Source of the DNA: Amycolatopsis jejuensis
GTDB taxonomy: Bacteria; Actinomycetota; Actinomycetes; Mycobacteriales; Pseudonocardiaceae
Direction of reading: 5' to 3'
DNA: 58,098 nucleotides
Assembly (NCBI RefSeq): GCF_000717335.1
Contig: NZ_JNYZ01000054.1
Location: 1-58,098, forward strand
This document shows, one piece after another, positions 45,293 through 54,187 of this stretch. A program made the translations under genes and the position numbers. The notes under the pieces were generated by a model. It saw only the letters and a list, made by a program, of their open reading frames with translations, was not told the DNA's origin and did no database searches. Numbering within the stretch: the first letter of the stretch is position 1; the number at the start of each line of letters is the position of its first letter.

Positions 45293-46519
45293 GTGGCCGC
45301 TCCGCTGTTGCCCGCCGGTTTCGACTTCACCGATCCGGACATCTACGCCTGCCGGCTGCCGCTGGAGGAGTTCGCCGAGCTTCGCCGCACGGCGCCGGTG
45401 TGGTGGAATCCGCAGCCGCACAACGCGGCCGGCTTCGGCGATGACGGGTACTGGGTCGTCACGCGGCACGCCGACGTCAAGGAGGTCTCGCGGGACAGCG
45501 ACCTCTACTCGTCGTGGGAAAAGACCGCGATCATCCGGTTCGACGACCAGATGACGCCGGAAAGCCTCGACGCCAACCGGCTGGTCCTGCTCAACATGGA
45601 CGCGCCGCAGCACACCAAGCTCCGCCGTATCGTCTCGAAAGGCTTCACCCCGCGTTCGATCGCGAAGCTGGAGGACACGCTGCGGGACCGTGCCGAGCGG
45701 ATCGTCGCGGAGGCGAAGAAGAAGGGCTCCGGCGACTTCGTCACCGACGTCGCGTGCGAGCTTCCGCTGCAGGCGATCGCCGAGCTGATCGGCGTTCCGC
45801 AGGAGGACCGGCTGAAGATCTTCGACTGGTCCAACCAGATGATCGCCTACGACGACCCCGAATACGACATCGAGCCGCTCACCGCGTCGGCCGAAATCGT
45901 CGGCTATGCCTGGAACATGGCCGAGGAACGCCGTCGCTGCCCGATGGACGACATCGTCACCAAGCTCGTGCAGGCCGACGTCGACGGCGAGGCGCTCGGC
46001 TCCGACGAGTTCGGCTTCTTCGTGATCCTGCTGGCGGTCGCGGGCAACGAGACCACCCGCAACGCGATCACGCACGGCATGAAGGCGTTCCTCGACCACC
46101 CCGACCAGTGGGAGCTGTTCAAGGAGCAGCGCCCGAAGACCGCGCCGGACGAGATCGTCCGCTGGGCCACGCCGGTGGTCGCGTTTCAGCGCACCGCGAC
46201 GCGCGACACCGAGCTCGGCGGCGCGCAGATCCGCAAGGGCGACCGCGTCGGGATGTTCTACAGCTCCGCCAACTTCGACCCCGACGTGTTCGACGAGCCC
46301 GGGCGCTTCGACATCATGCGCGAGGACAATCCGCACGTCGGCTTCGGCGGCACCGGTTCGCACTACTGCATCGGCGCGAACCTCGCCCGGCTCGAGATCG
46401 ACCTGATCTTCAACGCGATCGCCGACGTGATGCCCGGGGTCACCGAGGCTGCTCCGCCCGAGCGGCTGCGGTCCAGCTGGCTCAACGGGATCAAGCATTA
46501 CCAGGTCCGTTACGCCTGA
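45293..46519 (+). CDS. cyp125: Cytochrome P450 CYP125 (steroid C26/27 monooxygenase)
   Basis: A 408-residue P450 starting sterol side-chain breakdown by oxidising the terminal methyl to the acid. I-helix AVAGNETTRNAITHGM, ExxR in APDEIVRWATP, and heme loop FGGTGSHYCIGANLARLE. The opening DFTDPDIYACRLPLEEFAEL and VWWNPQPHN are CYP125-like. Start GTG with AGGAGG six bases away. It is separated from the chs operon in this genome, whereas in M. tuberculosis cyp125 directly precedes fadE28. Redox partners are not in the window. Confidence 0.92.
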   Translation: MAAPLLPAGFDFTDPDIYACRLPLEEFAELRRTAPVWWNPQPHNAAGFGDDGYWVVTRHADVKEVSRDSDLYSSWEKTAIIRFDDQMTPESLDANRLVLLNMDAPQHTKLRRIVSKGFTPRSIAKLEDTLRDRAERIVAEAKKKGSGDFVTDVACELPLQAIAELIGVPQEDRLKIFDWSNQMIAYDDPEYDIEPLTASAEIVGYAWNMAEERRRCPMDDIVTKLVQADVDGEALGSDEFGFFVILLAVAGNETTRNAITHGMKAFLDHPDQWELFKEQRPKTAPDEIVRWATPVVAFQRTATRDTELGGAQIRKGDRVGMFYSSANFDPDVFDEPGRFDIMREDNPHVGFGGTGSHYCIGANLARLEIDLIFNAIADVMPGVTEAAPPERLRSSWLNGIKHYQVRYA

Positions 46520-46555
46520 CCAGCGCGCCGCCCGGGCCGCAGGCATGATGGGCCG

Positions 46556-47341
46556 GTGCGAACGACAGTCGACGTGGAATTCGGCGTCCGGGTGACGAAA
46601 CCCGGTCTTGCCGCGATCTCGGTTACCGCTGTGCGCGCGGACAGCGGTGAGCTCGAGGTGTCCGACGCCGGCGCTGCGCGCACCGCAGAGTTCGAGCACG
46701 GCACGCGCGCGGAGGTCTACGACTTCGCGGAGGGCGAACACCGCATCACCTATCACGGCGAACGCGTGCTGCACCGGGCCACGGCGGAACCCGTCACTCT
46801 CGCCGACGTCGCGCGGTACACGCGGCCCAGCCGATACTGTCCGTCGGACCGGATGGGCGGCCTGCTTCCCTCGGACCTCGACGGCCAGGCGAGCCCGCGC
46901 GTCAAAGTGCAGACAATCGTCGACCACGTCCACCGCAGCCTCGCGTACGTCGTCGGCTCCGGTGCGCCCACCCACGATGCGATCGACACGGTCCTCGCGG
47001 GCGAAGGCGTCTGTCGCGACTTCGCGCACGTGTGCATCGCGCTGTGCCGGATCGTCGACGTCCCAGCGCGCTACACGTCCGTGTACGCGCCCGGCCTGCA
47101 GCCGATGGACTTTCACGCGGTGTTCGAAGCAGGCATCGACGGCCGCTGGTACGTCTTCGACGCGACCCGTTTGGCCCCGCGCCAGACCATGCTGCGCATC
47201 GCGACCGGACGCGATGCCGCCGACACTCCGTTTCTCGCGACGCTGGGGTGCGAGCTCGACTTCCTCGGCGCGACAGTGTTCGCGACGACCGACGCGCCGC
47301 TGCCGCGTGACGACGGGCACGCACCGGTTGCGTTGGCCTGA
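46556..47341 (+). CDS. Transglutaminase-like (cysteine protease fold) protein
   Basis: A 261-residue protein with an N-terminal beta-rich half and a transglutaminase core: LAGEGVCRDFAHVCIALCR (Cys), GLQPMDFHAVFEAGIDGRWY (His) and VFDATRLAPRQTML (Asp). No signal peptide. Such bacterial proteins are usually proteases or amidases rather than cross-linkers. Short GTG-started frame 36 bases after cyp125 on the same strand; a sterol role is not implied. Confidence 0.85.
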   Translation: MRTTVDVEFGVRVTKPGLAAISVTAVRADSGELEVSDAGAARTAEFEHGTRAEVYDFAEGEHRITYHGERVLHRATAEPVTLADVARYTRPSRYCPSDRMGGLLPSDLDGQASPRVKVQTIVDHVHRSLAYVVGSGAPTHDAIDTVLAGEGVCRDFAHVCIALCRIVDVPARYTSVYAPGLQPMDFHAVFEAGIDGRWYVFDATRLAPRQTMLRIATGRDAADTPFLATLGCELDFLGATVFATTDAPLPRDDGHAPVALA

Positions 47342-47384
47342 AGGCGTGTCCCATGCGACAAGCGTGGGGTTCCCTGGGTAGACA

Positions 47385-48416
47385 GTGTTCGTGAAGCGTT
47401 CCCGCAAGACCCCCGGGCCGAGCCGATGGGCCCGCGCGCGTGCCCGGCACCGATGGCTCGACCACCTCGCCCGCGCCACCAACCGGTACTTCGACTACGG
47501 CGGCTACCACTACGTCGCGTCGATCTCGTACTTCAGCCTGCTGTCGCTGGTGCCGATCCTGATGGTGGCGTCGTCGGCGGCCGGGTTCGTGCTCGCGACG
47601 CAGCCGCACCTGCTCGACGCGCTGATGAACGCCATCTCCGGTTCGCTGCCCGGTTCGCTCGGCGGGCAGGTGTCGTCGCTGCTGACCGGGTTCGTGGAGC
47701 AGCGCACCGGCGTCGGCGTCGCCGGTCTGGTGGTGGGGCTGTACTCCGGCTGGAACTGGATGAACGCGTTGCGGGACGCGCTGACCGCGATGTACGGCCA
47801 GAACCGGTCCGACCAGCCGCTGCTGCGCACGATCTTCGTGGACGTGCTGGCGTTGCTCGGCCTGGCCGCGGCGCTGCTGGTGTCGTTCGCGATCACCGTG
47901 TCCGGCACCGCGGTCGGCCGGTCGCTGCTGAGGCTGGTCGGCGTCGAAGACACGAGCTGGGGGCATACCGTGCTGTCGGTCGGGTCGGTGCCGCTGGCGC
48001 TGCTCGCCGACTGGCTGGTGTTCCTGTGGGTGCTCACGCGGTTGCCGCGCGAACGCGTCGGCTGGCGGAGTGCGATGCGCGGTGCGGTGGCGGCGGCGCT
48101 GGGGTTCGAGCTGCTCAAGCAGGCGGGTGGGTTCTACCTGGGGTTGATCAGTGTGTCGCCGTCCGGGGTCGCATTCGGGTCGGTGATCGGTCTGCTGGTG
48201 TTCATTTCGCTGATCGCGCGCATGCTCGTGTACATCACGGCTTGGACGGCCACCGCTCGCGACGCGCCCCGAAAGCCCATTCAGCCACCCGCGGCGACCC
48301 AGCTCCGGCCGATTATCGTGCCGAAACAACACAGCGCGACGGCGGCCGTACTGGGTGCGGTATTCGGAGCGCTCGGAACGCTTTTCGCGCTGCAGGGAAG
48401 GCGACGGCGAAAATAG
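47385..48416 (+). CDS. YihY/BrkB-family inner membrane protein
   Basis: A 343-residue protein with six membrane segments. Family opening YVASISYFSLLSLVPILMVA, then GVAGLVVGLYSGWNWMNALR and GAVAAALGFELLKQAGGFYL. It ends with a basic, cytoplasmic tail (QGRRRRK) after a final hydrophobic stretch. Function in this family is poorly known. Its stop directly abuts the stop of convergent ltp3. Confidence 0.85.
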   Translation: MFVKRSRKTPGPSRWARARARHRWLDHLARATNRYFDYGGYHYVASISYFSLLSLVPILMVASSAAGFVLATQPHLLDALMNAISGSLPGSLGGQVSSLLTGFVEQRTGVGVAGLVVGLYSGWNWMNALRDALTAMYGQNRSDQPLLRTIFVDVLALLGLAAALLVSFAITVSGTAVGRSLLRLVGVEDTSWGHTVLSVGSVPLALLADWLVFLWVLTRLPRERVGWRSAMRGAVAAALGFELLKQAGGFYLGLISVSPSGVAFGSVIGLLVFISLIARMLVYITAWTATARDAPRKPIQPPAATQLRPIIVPKQHSATAAVLGAVFGALGTLFALQGRRRRK

Positions 48417-49580
48417 TCACGACGGCTTTTCGGCGCCCACTACCCACATGCTGAAGTACTGCGAACCGCCGCCATAAGCGTGGCCGAGTGCGACCCGGGC
48501 ACCGTCCACTTGGTACGCCCCCGCGCGGCCCATTACCTGCTTTGCCGCTTCGGAAAACCGCAGCATTCCCGACGCGCCAATCGGATTGGACGACAGCACA
48601 CCGCCGGACGCATTCACCGGAAGCCGTCCGCTCAATGCGGTATCCCCGGCTTCGGTGATCTTCCAGCCTTCCCCTTCGGGGGCGAATCCCAGATTTTCCA
48701 GCCACATCGGCTCGAACCACGAGAATGGTACGTAAATCTCCGCGACGTCCACTTCGGACAGCGGGTCGGTGATGCCCGCGTCCCGCCAGAGGGCAGCCGC
48801 CGCGTCCCGCCCGGCTTGGGGACTCACCTGGTCCCGGCCCGCGAACGTGGTGGGCTCGGTGCGCATTGCGGTGGCGTGGATCCAGGCTGCGCCGCCCGGT
48901 ACCGCGTCCCCGGCGGCCTCGTCGCCGAGCACCATCGCGCAGGCGCCGTCGGATGACGGACACGTTTCGTCGTACCGGATCGGGTCCCACAGCATTTGCG
49001 ACGCCTGAACTGATTCGACGGTGATGTCGGCCTGCTGCAAATGCGCGTACGGATTGAGCGCTCCATTACGGCGGTCCTTCGCTGCCACAATGGCTCCGAT
49101 GTGTTCGGGCGCACCGGAACGGCGGATGTACGACCGCACGTGCGGCGCGAAATACCCACCAGCCCCGGCACCCACTGGCATTTGGAACGGCGGGAGAATC
49201 GACAGGCCCCACATCGCGTTCGATTCGGACTGTTTCTCGAACGCGACCGTCAAGATCCGCCGATGCACTCCGGACTGAATCAGCGACGTCGCAACAAGCG
49301 CGGTCGACCCGCCGACGGAACCCGCGGTATGCACGCGCAGTAGCGGTTTTCCATTGGCGCCCAATGCATCGGCCAGGAATAGTTCGGGCATCATGACGCC
49401 TTCGAACAAGTCCGGAGCTTTGCCGATCACGACGGCCTCGATGTCGTCCCAGCCGACCTGCGCGTCGGCCATTGCGCGGTCGATTGCCTCGCGGAGCAGA
49501 CCCGGCATCGACACGTCGGTCCGCTTCGCGCGGTGGTGCGTCTGCCCGGTCCCGAGCACCGCGGCGAGCTGTTTCGTCAT
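48417..49580 (-). CDS. ltp3: Ltp3-type thiolase-fold steroid aldolase
   Basis: A 387-residue thiolase-superfamily protein of the lipid-transfer group. Marks: AAVLGTGQTHHRAKRTDVSM, IEAVVIGKAPDLFEGVMMPE, VHTAGSVGGSTALVATSLI, PVNASGGVLSSNPIGASGM and GHAYGGGSQYFSMWV. Order and size match Rv3523. Work in Rhodococcus links Ltp3 and Ltp4 to aldol cleavage of C24-branched sterol side chains. Last gene of a three-gene minus-strand operon (DUF35-ltp4-ltp3), with an ATGA overlap to ltp4. Confidence 0.85.
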   Translation of the reverse strand: MTKQLAAVLGTGQTHHRAKRTDVSMPGLLREAIDRAMADAQVGWDDIEAVVIGKAPDLFEGVMMPELFLADALGANGKPLLRVHTAGSVGGSTALVATSLIQSGVHRRILTVAFEKQSESNAMWGLSILPPFQMPVGAGAGGYFAPHVRSYIRRSGAPEHIGAIVAAKDRRNGALNPYAHLQQADITVESVQASQMLWDPIRYDETCPSSDGACAMVLGDEAAGDAVPGGAAWIHATAMRTEPTTFAGRDQVSPQAGRDAAAALWRDAGITDPLSEVDVAEIYVPFSWFEPMWLENLGFAPEGEGWKITEAGDTALSGRLPVNASGGVLSSNPIGASGMLRFSEAAKQVMGRAGAYQVDGARVALGHAYGGGSQYFSMWVVGAEKPS

Positions 49581-50629
49581 CGTGCCTCCAGCACGGCGAG
49601 GAGGTTCTGCTGCAGCGCCGGTCCGCTGGTCGCGTGGGCGAGCGTTTTTCGCGCTTCCCCGCGGTGGATCCGGGTTGCTGCCTCGCCGATTCTGGCCAGC
49701 CCGGCGGAAAACATCGGATTACCGGTCAGCGCGCCGCCCGAGGGATTGATCCGGACGCCGTTTTCGAAGCCGAGTTCGCGGCGGAGAATCAATTCCTGGT
49801 GCGTGAAGGGGGCGTGCAGTTCAGCCAGTTCGACGCCGTCGAGATCAAGTGGTTGCGCGGCTTTCGCGGTGGACGGCGACCGCGTGAGGTCGCGTGCGCC
49901 GAGGACGGGGGAGTCGACGCGGTGTTCCAGTCCGGTGATGATCGCCGGCCGGTCGACGAGGTCGCGCGCTCGTTCCGCCGAGGCCAGGACGATCACCGAC
50001 GCACCATCCGTCACCGGGGCAATGTCATGTGCGCGAAGGGGGTCAGCGAGATACGGGGTGTCGAGGAGGTCGGCGGCATCGACCGTTCCGGACACCTGCG
50101 CGGCCGGATTGCCGACCGCGTCCGCGAGCGACCGTGCGGCGACTTCGGCAAGGTCCTTTTCGGACCACAGCCCGGCATCGAGACCAAGCCGGGCCTGGAG
50201 TCCGGCGATGGCGAGCGAGTCCGGCCACAATGGAGCGACGACGTACGGGTCGAGCTGCAAGGCGAGCACCCGGCGCAGCTGTCCGGCGCTGGCCTTGCCG
50301 AAGCCGTACACGAGGGCGGTGTCCACCTCGCCGGTGCGGATCTTCAGCCATGCCTCGTACAACGCCCACGCGGCATCCATTTCCACATGCGACTCGTTGA
50401 TCGGCGGAAAGGCGCCGAGTGCGTCCACTGCGGCAATGAAGGAAAATGCTCGTCCGGCAAGGTAATCCGACGAACCGGAGCACCAGAATCCGATGTCCTG
50501 CTTGGACAGTCCGGTGGCAGCGAAAACCTCGGCGAGAATCGGCACGAGCATCTCGACCCCGTTGGTGGTACCCGCGGTCTCCCGGACGTTGGGCGCCTGC
50601 GCGAAACCGGCGACGGCGACTTCAGGCAT
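49577..50629 (-). CDS. ltp4: Ltp4-type thiolase-fold steroid aldolase
   Basis: A 350-residue thiolase-fold protein: VAVAGFAQAPNVRETAGTTN, DIGFWCSGSSDYLAGRAFSF, DAAWALYEAWLKIRTGEVDT, HDIAPVTDGASVIVLAS, and INPSGGALTGNPMFSAGLAR. Equivalent in place and length to Rv3522. Probably works as a complex with Ltp3 and the DUF35 protein upstream in retro-aldol cleavage of a branched side chain. The ATG is 6 bases after the DUF35 stop, and its 3' end overlaps ltp3. Confidence 0.85.
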   Translation of the reverse strand: MPEVAVAGFAQAPNVRETAGTTNGVEMLVPILAEVFAATGLSKQDIGFWCSGSSDYLAGRAFSFIAAVDALGAFPPINESHVEMDAAWALYEAWLKIRTGEVDTALVYGFGKASAGQLRRVLALQLDPYVVAPLWPDSLAIAGLQARLGLDAGLWSEKDLAEVAARSLADAVGNPAAQVSGTVDAADLLDTPYLADPLRAHDIAPVTDGASVIVLASAERARDLVDRPAIITGLEHRVDSPVLGARDLTRSPSTAKAAQPLDLDGVELAELHAPFTHQELILRRELGFENGVRINPSGGALTGNPMFSAGLARIGEAATRIHRGEARKTLAHATSGPALQQNLLAVLEAR

Positions 50630-50635
50630 GATTCC

Positions 50636-51619
50636 TCACAAGTGGTGCGCGAAGGTCTCGTACGCGGCATCCGGTTCACCGGTGGGTTCGAAATGGCTGA
50701 TGTTTTCCAGCGACGTCCACCATTCCTCACGAGGTTTCCAGGCGGCGCGTACCCGCATGCCCATCCGCACTTCCTCGGCGGCGCAACCCAGCACGAGGTG
50801 CAGAAAGGCGATGTCGGCGCCGTCGAGCAGAATGTACGCGGCGACGTACGGTGGATTGATCCGCTGGCCGAGGAACGGGACGTTGACAATGCAGAAGGTG
50901 GTGACAATTCCAGTGTCCGGAAGTTCCACTTCGCCGGTGGTCGGAACTCCGTCCACCGGACAGGCGCCGCGCGGTGGAATGTAGACTTTACCGCAGGCTG
51001 GACAGCGTTGCCCGAGCATTTTCCCTTCAGCGAGACCGCGCAGATAACGGCTTTCCTCGGGTGATGCGGAATGCTGGTATTTCAGGTGTACCGGAGTGAT
51101 GATCACGCTGACTGGGGCGCCGTCCTCGCGTTTCGCGACGGGCGGTGGCGCTTCGGTGGGCGTGGTATCCGGCGCTTCCGCGGGTAGGAAATACGCGATA
51201 TCGCGAATGTGGCCTACCGTTTCTTCCGCCCACCGCACGCGGACCCGCTGTCCGATGTGGACATTGTCGGGTGAACCGGCATCGAGGGCATGCAGGAGAC
51301 TGGTGTCCGCGCCGTCGAGTTTCACCAGCACCCAGGCGAACGGGCGTGACAACGGCTGGCCGTCGAGCGGTTTCGCGCACCACGACCACGAGACCACAAC
51401 GCCTTCCGCCGCAATGGGGACGAACTCGGTGAGCGGTTCGGCGGTCACCGGATCGTATTCCGGCGGGGGTACGTGCACGCGCCCGTCGCTGCCTCGGACG
51501 CCCTCGATCCGGCGGTCGCGCAGCGCGTTCACGAACCGGCCGAGGACTGGGCCGGTCGAGCGGGTGTAGTCGAAGCCGACGTCGAGCGGCGCCGACAGCG
51601 GAGCATCCGAAACCGTCAC
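50636..51619 (-). CDS. Tandem DUF35 (OB-fold, zinc ribbon) protein, Ltp partner
   Basis: A 327-residue protein with two DUF35 modules. Module 1 (~25-150) lacks zinc cysteines (RRIEGVRGSDGRVHVPPPEY) but keeps the OB strands (VVSWSWCAKPLDGQPLSRPF). Module 2 (~175-327) has a true zinc ribbon, GQRCPACGKVYIPPRGACP, then GIVTTFCIVNVPFLGQRINP. DUF35 proteins bind thiolase-like aldolases, as ChsH2 does Ltp2. Equivalent of Rv3521. Start GTG at MTVSDAPLSAP. First gene of the operon, with a KstR-like box just upstream. Confidence 0.85.
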   Translation of the reverse strand: MTVSDAPLSAPLDVGFDYTRSTGPVLGRFVNALRDRRIEGVRGSDGRVHVPPPEYDPVTAEPLTEFVPIAAEGVVVSWSWCAKPLDGQPLSRPFAWVLVKLDGADTSLLHALDAGSPDNVHIGQRVRVRWAEETVGHIRDIAYFLPAEAPDTTPTEAPPPVAKREDGAPVSVIITPVHLKYQHSASPEESRYLRGLAEGKMLGQRCPACGKVYIPPRGACPVDGVPTTGEVELPDTGIVTTFCIVNVPFLGQRINPPYVAAYILLDGADIAFLHLVLGCAAEEVRMGMRVRAAWKPREEWWTSLENISHFEPTGEPDAAYETFAHHL

Positions 51620-51628
51620 GACCCCGAG

Positions 51629-51642
51629 TGAAACACGTTCTC
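51629..51642. promoter_or_regulatory. KstR-like operator, DUF35-ltp4-ltp3 operon
   Basis: TGAAACACGTTCTC keeps the AACNNGTT core and first T, with C in place of the last A. It starts ~10 bases upstream of the GTG of the DUF35 gene. Confidence 0.55.
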
Positions 51643-51674
51643 GAATCCGTGGCAAGGAAGCTGTTGTGTAGATG

Positions 51675-51688
51675 TGGAACGCGTTCTA
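51675..51688. promoter_or_regulatory. KstR operator, acyl-CoA synthetase gene
   Basis: TGGAACGCGTTCTA is a full match to TNNAACNNGTTNNA. It is 12 bases before the ATG and ~35 bases from the other box, so one region serves both divergent operons. Confidence 0.8.
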
Positions 51689-51700
51689 GATTTGGGAGTC

Positions 51701-53224
51701 ATGGACCTGGGACTGTGGACCATCGCCGCGGACGAGCCTGCCCGGGTGGCGCTGGTGGATCCGGGAGGGCGGGAGATCGGATACGGCGAACTCGCGGCGA
51801 AGGCCAACCGGTACGCGCGGGGGCTGCGCGAGCTGGGCCTCGGCGTCGGCGATTCCGTGGTCCTGCTGCAGCCGAACGGCGACGACCTGGTCGCGGCGTA
51901 TTTCGCGGCGATCCAGACCGGGCTGTACGTGGTGGTGGTCAACTGGCATCTCGTCGGCCCGGAGGTCGCGTACATCCTGGGCGACAGCGGGGCGAAGGCG
52001 TTCCTGGCGCACGAACGGTTCGCCGACGTCGCAGTCGCTGCTGCCGACAAGGCTGGGCTACCTGCGTCGGCGCGGTTCGCGGTGGGCGCCGTGCCGGGGT
52101 TCCGACCGATCGAGGAACTGGGCGTCGATGACAGCCGCCCGGACGACCGCACCGCCGGGTCGCCGATGCTCTACACGTCGGGCACCACGGGGCGGCCCAA
52201 GGGCGTCCGGCGTCCGCTGACCGGCGCCGATCCGGATCAAGTACCTGCCGCGTCGACCTGGTTCTTCGGCGTGTTCGGGCTGCGGCCGTTCGACGGTCAC
52301 GTGCACCTCTGCGGGTCGCCGCTGTACCACACGGCGGTGCTGAACTTCGTGGCCATTTCGCTGCAGCTCGGGCACACCGCGGTACTGATGGACCACTGGG
52401 ACGCCGAGGACATGCTCCGCCTGATCGAGCGGTATCGCGTGACGCACAGCCACATGGTGCCGACGCAGTTCCGCCGTTTGCTGGCACTTCCCGACGAAGT
52501 GAAGGCGAAATACGACCTCAGCTCACTGCGCGTGATGATCCACGGCGCGGCGCCGTGTCCGCTCGAGGTGAAGCGGCGGATGCTGGACTGGTGGGGTCCG
52601 GTGGTCACCGAGTACTACGCGGCGACCGAGGGCGGCGGCACGGTGATCGACGGCGCGGAATGGCTGCGCAAACCGGGTTCTGTCGGGCTGCCGTGGCCGG
52701 GTTCGACCATCCGCGTCCTCGACGACGCCGGGAACGAGCTGCCCGCCGGCGAGATCGGCACGGTGTACATGAAGATGGGCGACTCGAAGTTCGAGTACCA
52801 CCGCGACCGGGCGAAGACGGAACAGGCGCGCATCGGCGACCTGTTCACCCTCGGCGACGTCGGCCACCTCGACGAGGACGGCTACCTGTTCCTGCACGAC
52901 CGCAAGGCGGATCTGATCATTTCCGGCGGCGTGAACATCTACCCGGCCGAGATCGAGGGTGAGCTGGTGATGCACCCGAAGGTCGCGGACATCGCCGTGT
53001 TCGGCCTCCCGCACGAGGACTGGGGCGAGGAGATCAAGGCGGTGGTCCAGCCCGCGGACGGGGTGACGCCGTCGCCTGAGCTGACGACGGAACTCCTCGC
53101 CTACGCCGCGGCGCGCCTGGCTCGGTTCAAGCTGCCCCGCTCGATCGACTACCTGCCGGAACTGCCGCGCGATCCGAACGGGAAGCTGTACAAGCGCCGA
53201 CTCCGGGAGCGTTATCTTTCGTGA
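51701..53224 (+). CDS. Acyl-CoA synthetase (FadD17-like?) in the sterol regulon
   Basis: A 507-residue adenylate-forming ligase. AMP-binding MLYTSGTTGRPKGVRRPL, adenylation motif GDVGHLDEDGYLFL, SGGVNIYPAEIEGELV, and the C-terminal Lys in LPRDPNGKLYKRR. It would activate a side-chain acid to its CoA thioester. The exact member (FadD17 type or another) is not settled by sequence alone. A perfect KstR box directly upstream supports a sterol role. It ends in the second copy of the nested-hairpin element. Confidence 0.85.
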   Translation: MDLGLWTIAADEPARVALVDPGGREIGYGELAAKANRYARGLRELGLGVGDSVVLLQPNGDDLVAAYFAAIQTGLYVVVVNWHLVGPEVAYILGDSGAKAFLAHERFADVAVAAADKAGLPASARFAVGAVPGFRPIEELGVDDSRPDDRTAGSPMLYTSGTTGRPKGVRRPLTGADPDQVPAASTWFFGVFGLRPFDGHVHLCGSPLYHTAVLNFVAISLQLGHTAVLMDHWDAEDMLRLIERYRVTHSHMVPTQFRRLLALPDEVKAKYDLSSLRVMIHGAAPCPLEVKRRMLDWWGPVVTEYYAATEGGGTVIDGAEWLRKPGSVGLPWPGSTIRVLDDAGNELPAGEIGTVYMKMGDSKFEYHRDRAKTEQARIGDLFTLGDVGHLDEDGYLFLHDRKADLIISGGVNIYPAEIEGELVMHPKVADIAVFGLPHEDWGEEIKAVVQPADGVTPSPELTTELLAYAAARLARFKLPRSIDYLPELPRDPNGKLYKRRLRERYLS

Positions 53225-53233
53225 GTGGCTGTC

Positions 53234-53317
53234 TGTGAAGGGAACCCTCACGGACTCTGATTCTGTGAAGGCCACCTTCACGGAGTCCGATTCCGTGAAG
53301 GTTCCCTTCACGGACTT
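53234..53317. repeat. Nested-hairpin palindromic element, copy 2
   Basis: Contains GTGAAGGCCACCTTCAC (53265-53281, identical to the unit at 18810-18826) and TCCGTGAAGG/CCTTCACGGA with a 3-base loop (53292-53314). A long-range pair GTGAAGGGAACC (53235-53246) with GGTTCCCTTCAC (53300-53311) competes with the local hairpins. Located between convergent stops of fadD and echA19. Confidence 0.85.
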
Positions 53318-53339
53318 GCGGCGGTGGGGTCAGCGGCGG

Positions 53340-54128
53340 TCAGCGGCCTTCGAAGTGCGGTTTGCGCTTTTCGGTGAAGGCTTTCGGACCTTCCTTGGCG
53401 TCGGCGGAGGTGAAGACCTCGATGCCGTACTTGGCGTCGAGCTTGAAGGCTTCCTCCTCGGGCAGGCCCTCGGTGTCGCGGATGGTTTTGAGGATCGCGC
53501 GTATCGCGACGGGGCCGTTGTCGTTGACCATCTCGGCGAGTTCGAGTGCGCGGGCCAGCGCTTGACCGTCCGGGACGACGTGGCCCACCAGGCCGAGGTC
53601 GCGCGCCTCCGATGCGGAGATGTGCCGGCCGGTGAGCAGGAGGTCGGCGGCGACGGTGTACGGGATCTGGCGGGGCAGCCGCACGGCCGAGCCACCCATC
53701 GGGAACAGGCCCCAGCGCGGTTCGGACACGCCGAACCGCGCGCTTTCCGCGGCGACCCGGATGTCCGTGGCTTGCAGAATTTCCGTCCCACCCGCGATGG
53801 CCGGGCCCTCGACCGCGGCGATCAGCGGTTTGGTGAGCCGGCGGCCCTTCAGCAGCCCCTCGATCCGGCTCGGGTCGAAGCTGCCGTCCGCGAACGACTT
53901 GCCGGGAGCGTTGCGGGACATGGACTTCAGGTCCGCACCCGCGCAGAACGCGCCGCCCGCTCCGGTGAGCACGCAGCTGCGCACGGAGTCGTCGGAATCC
54001 ACGCGATCCCAGGCCTCGACCATGATCGCGAGCATCTCGCCGGTGAGCGCGTTGCGGGCTTCCGGCCGGTTCATCGTCACCACGAGGGTGTGGCCTTCGC
54101 GGGTCACGAGGGCGTGGGGTTGCGCCAC
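53340..54128 (-). CDS. echA19: Enoyl-CoA hydratase EchA19 type
   Basis: A 262-residue crotonase-fold hydratase of the size of EchA19 (263). Oxyanion-hole segments [20 protein letters not shown] and [20 protein letters not shown], catalytic Glu region [20 protein letters not shown]. EchA19 hydrates steroid side-chain enoyl-CoA esters. GTG start with GAGGAGA upstream. Divergent from fadD19 with a KstR-like box between, the same arrangement as Rv3516/Rv3515c. Confidence 0.88.
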   Translation of the reverse strand: MAQPHALVTREGHTLVVTMNRPEARNALTGEMLAIMVEAWDRVDSDDSVRSCVLTGAGGAFCAGADLKSMSRNAPGKSFADGSFDPSRIEGLLKGRRLTKPLIAAVEGPAIAGGTEILQATDIRVAAESARFGVSEPRWGLFPMGGSAVRLPRQIPYTVAADLLLTGRHISASEARDLGLVGHVVPDGQALARALELAEMVNDNGPVAIRAILKTIRDTEGLPEEEAFKLDAKYGIEVFTSADAKEGPKAFTEKRKPHFEGR

Positions 54129-54163
54129 GGGGCTCTCCTCTGCGCCGGGACATTGCCCAGAAC

Positions 54164-54177
54164 GATAACATGTTCTA
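54164..54177. promoter_or_regulatory. KstR-like operator between echA19 and fadD19
   Basis: GATAACATGTTCTA keeps the core and final A, with G in position 1. It lies 10 bases before the fadD19 GTG and 35 before echA19, so it may control both; fadD19 has almost no leader. Confidence 0.65.
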
Positions 54178-54187
54178 CTTTGGGTGC

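Noticed and set aside
46556..48416. Transglutaminase and BrkB genes as part of the sterol pathway
   Set aside because: They only lie downstream of cyp125. Their families have no sterol link, and no KstR box precedes them.
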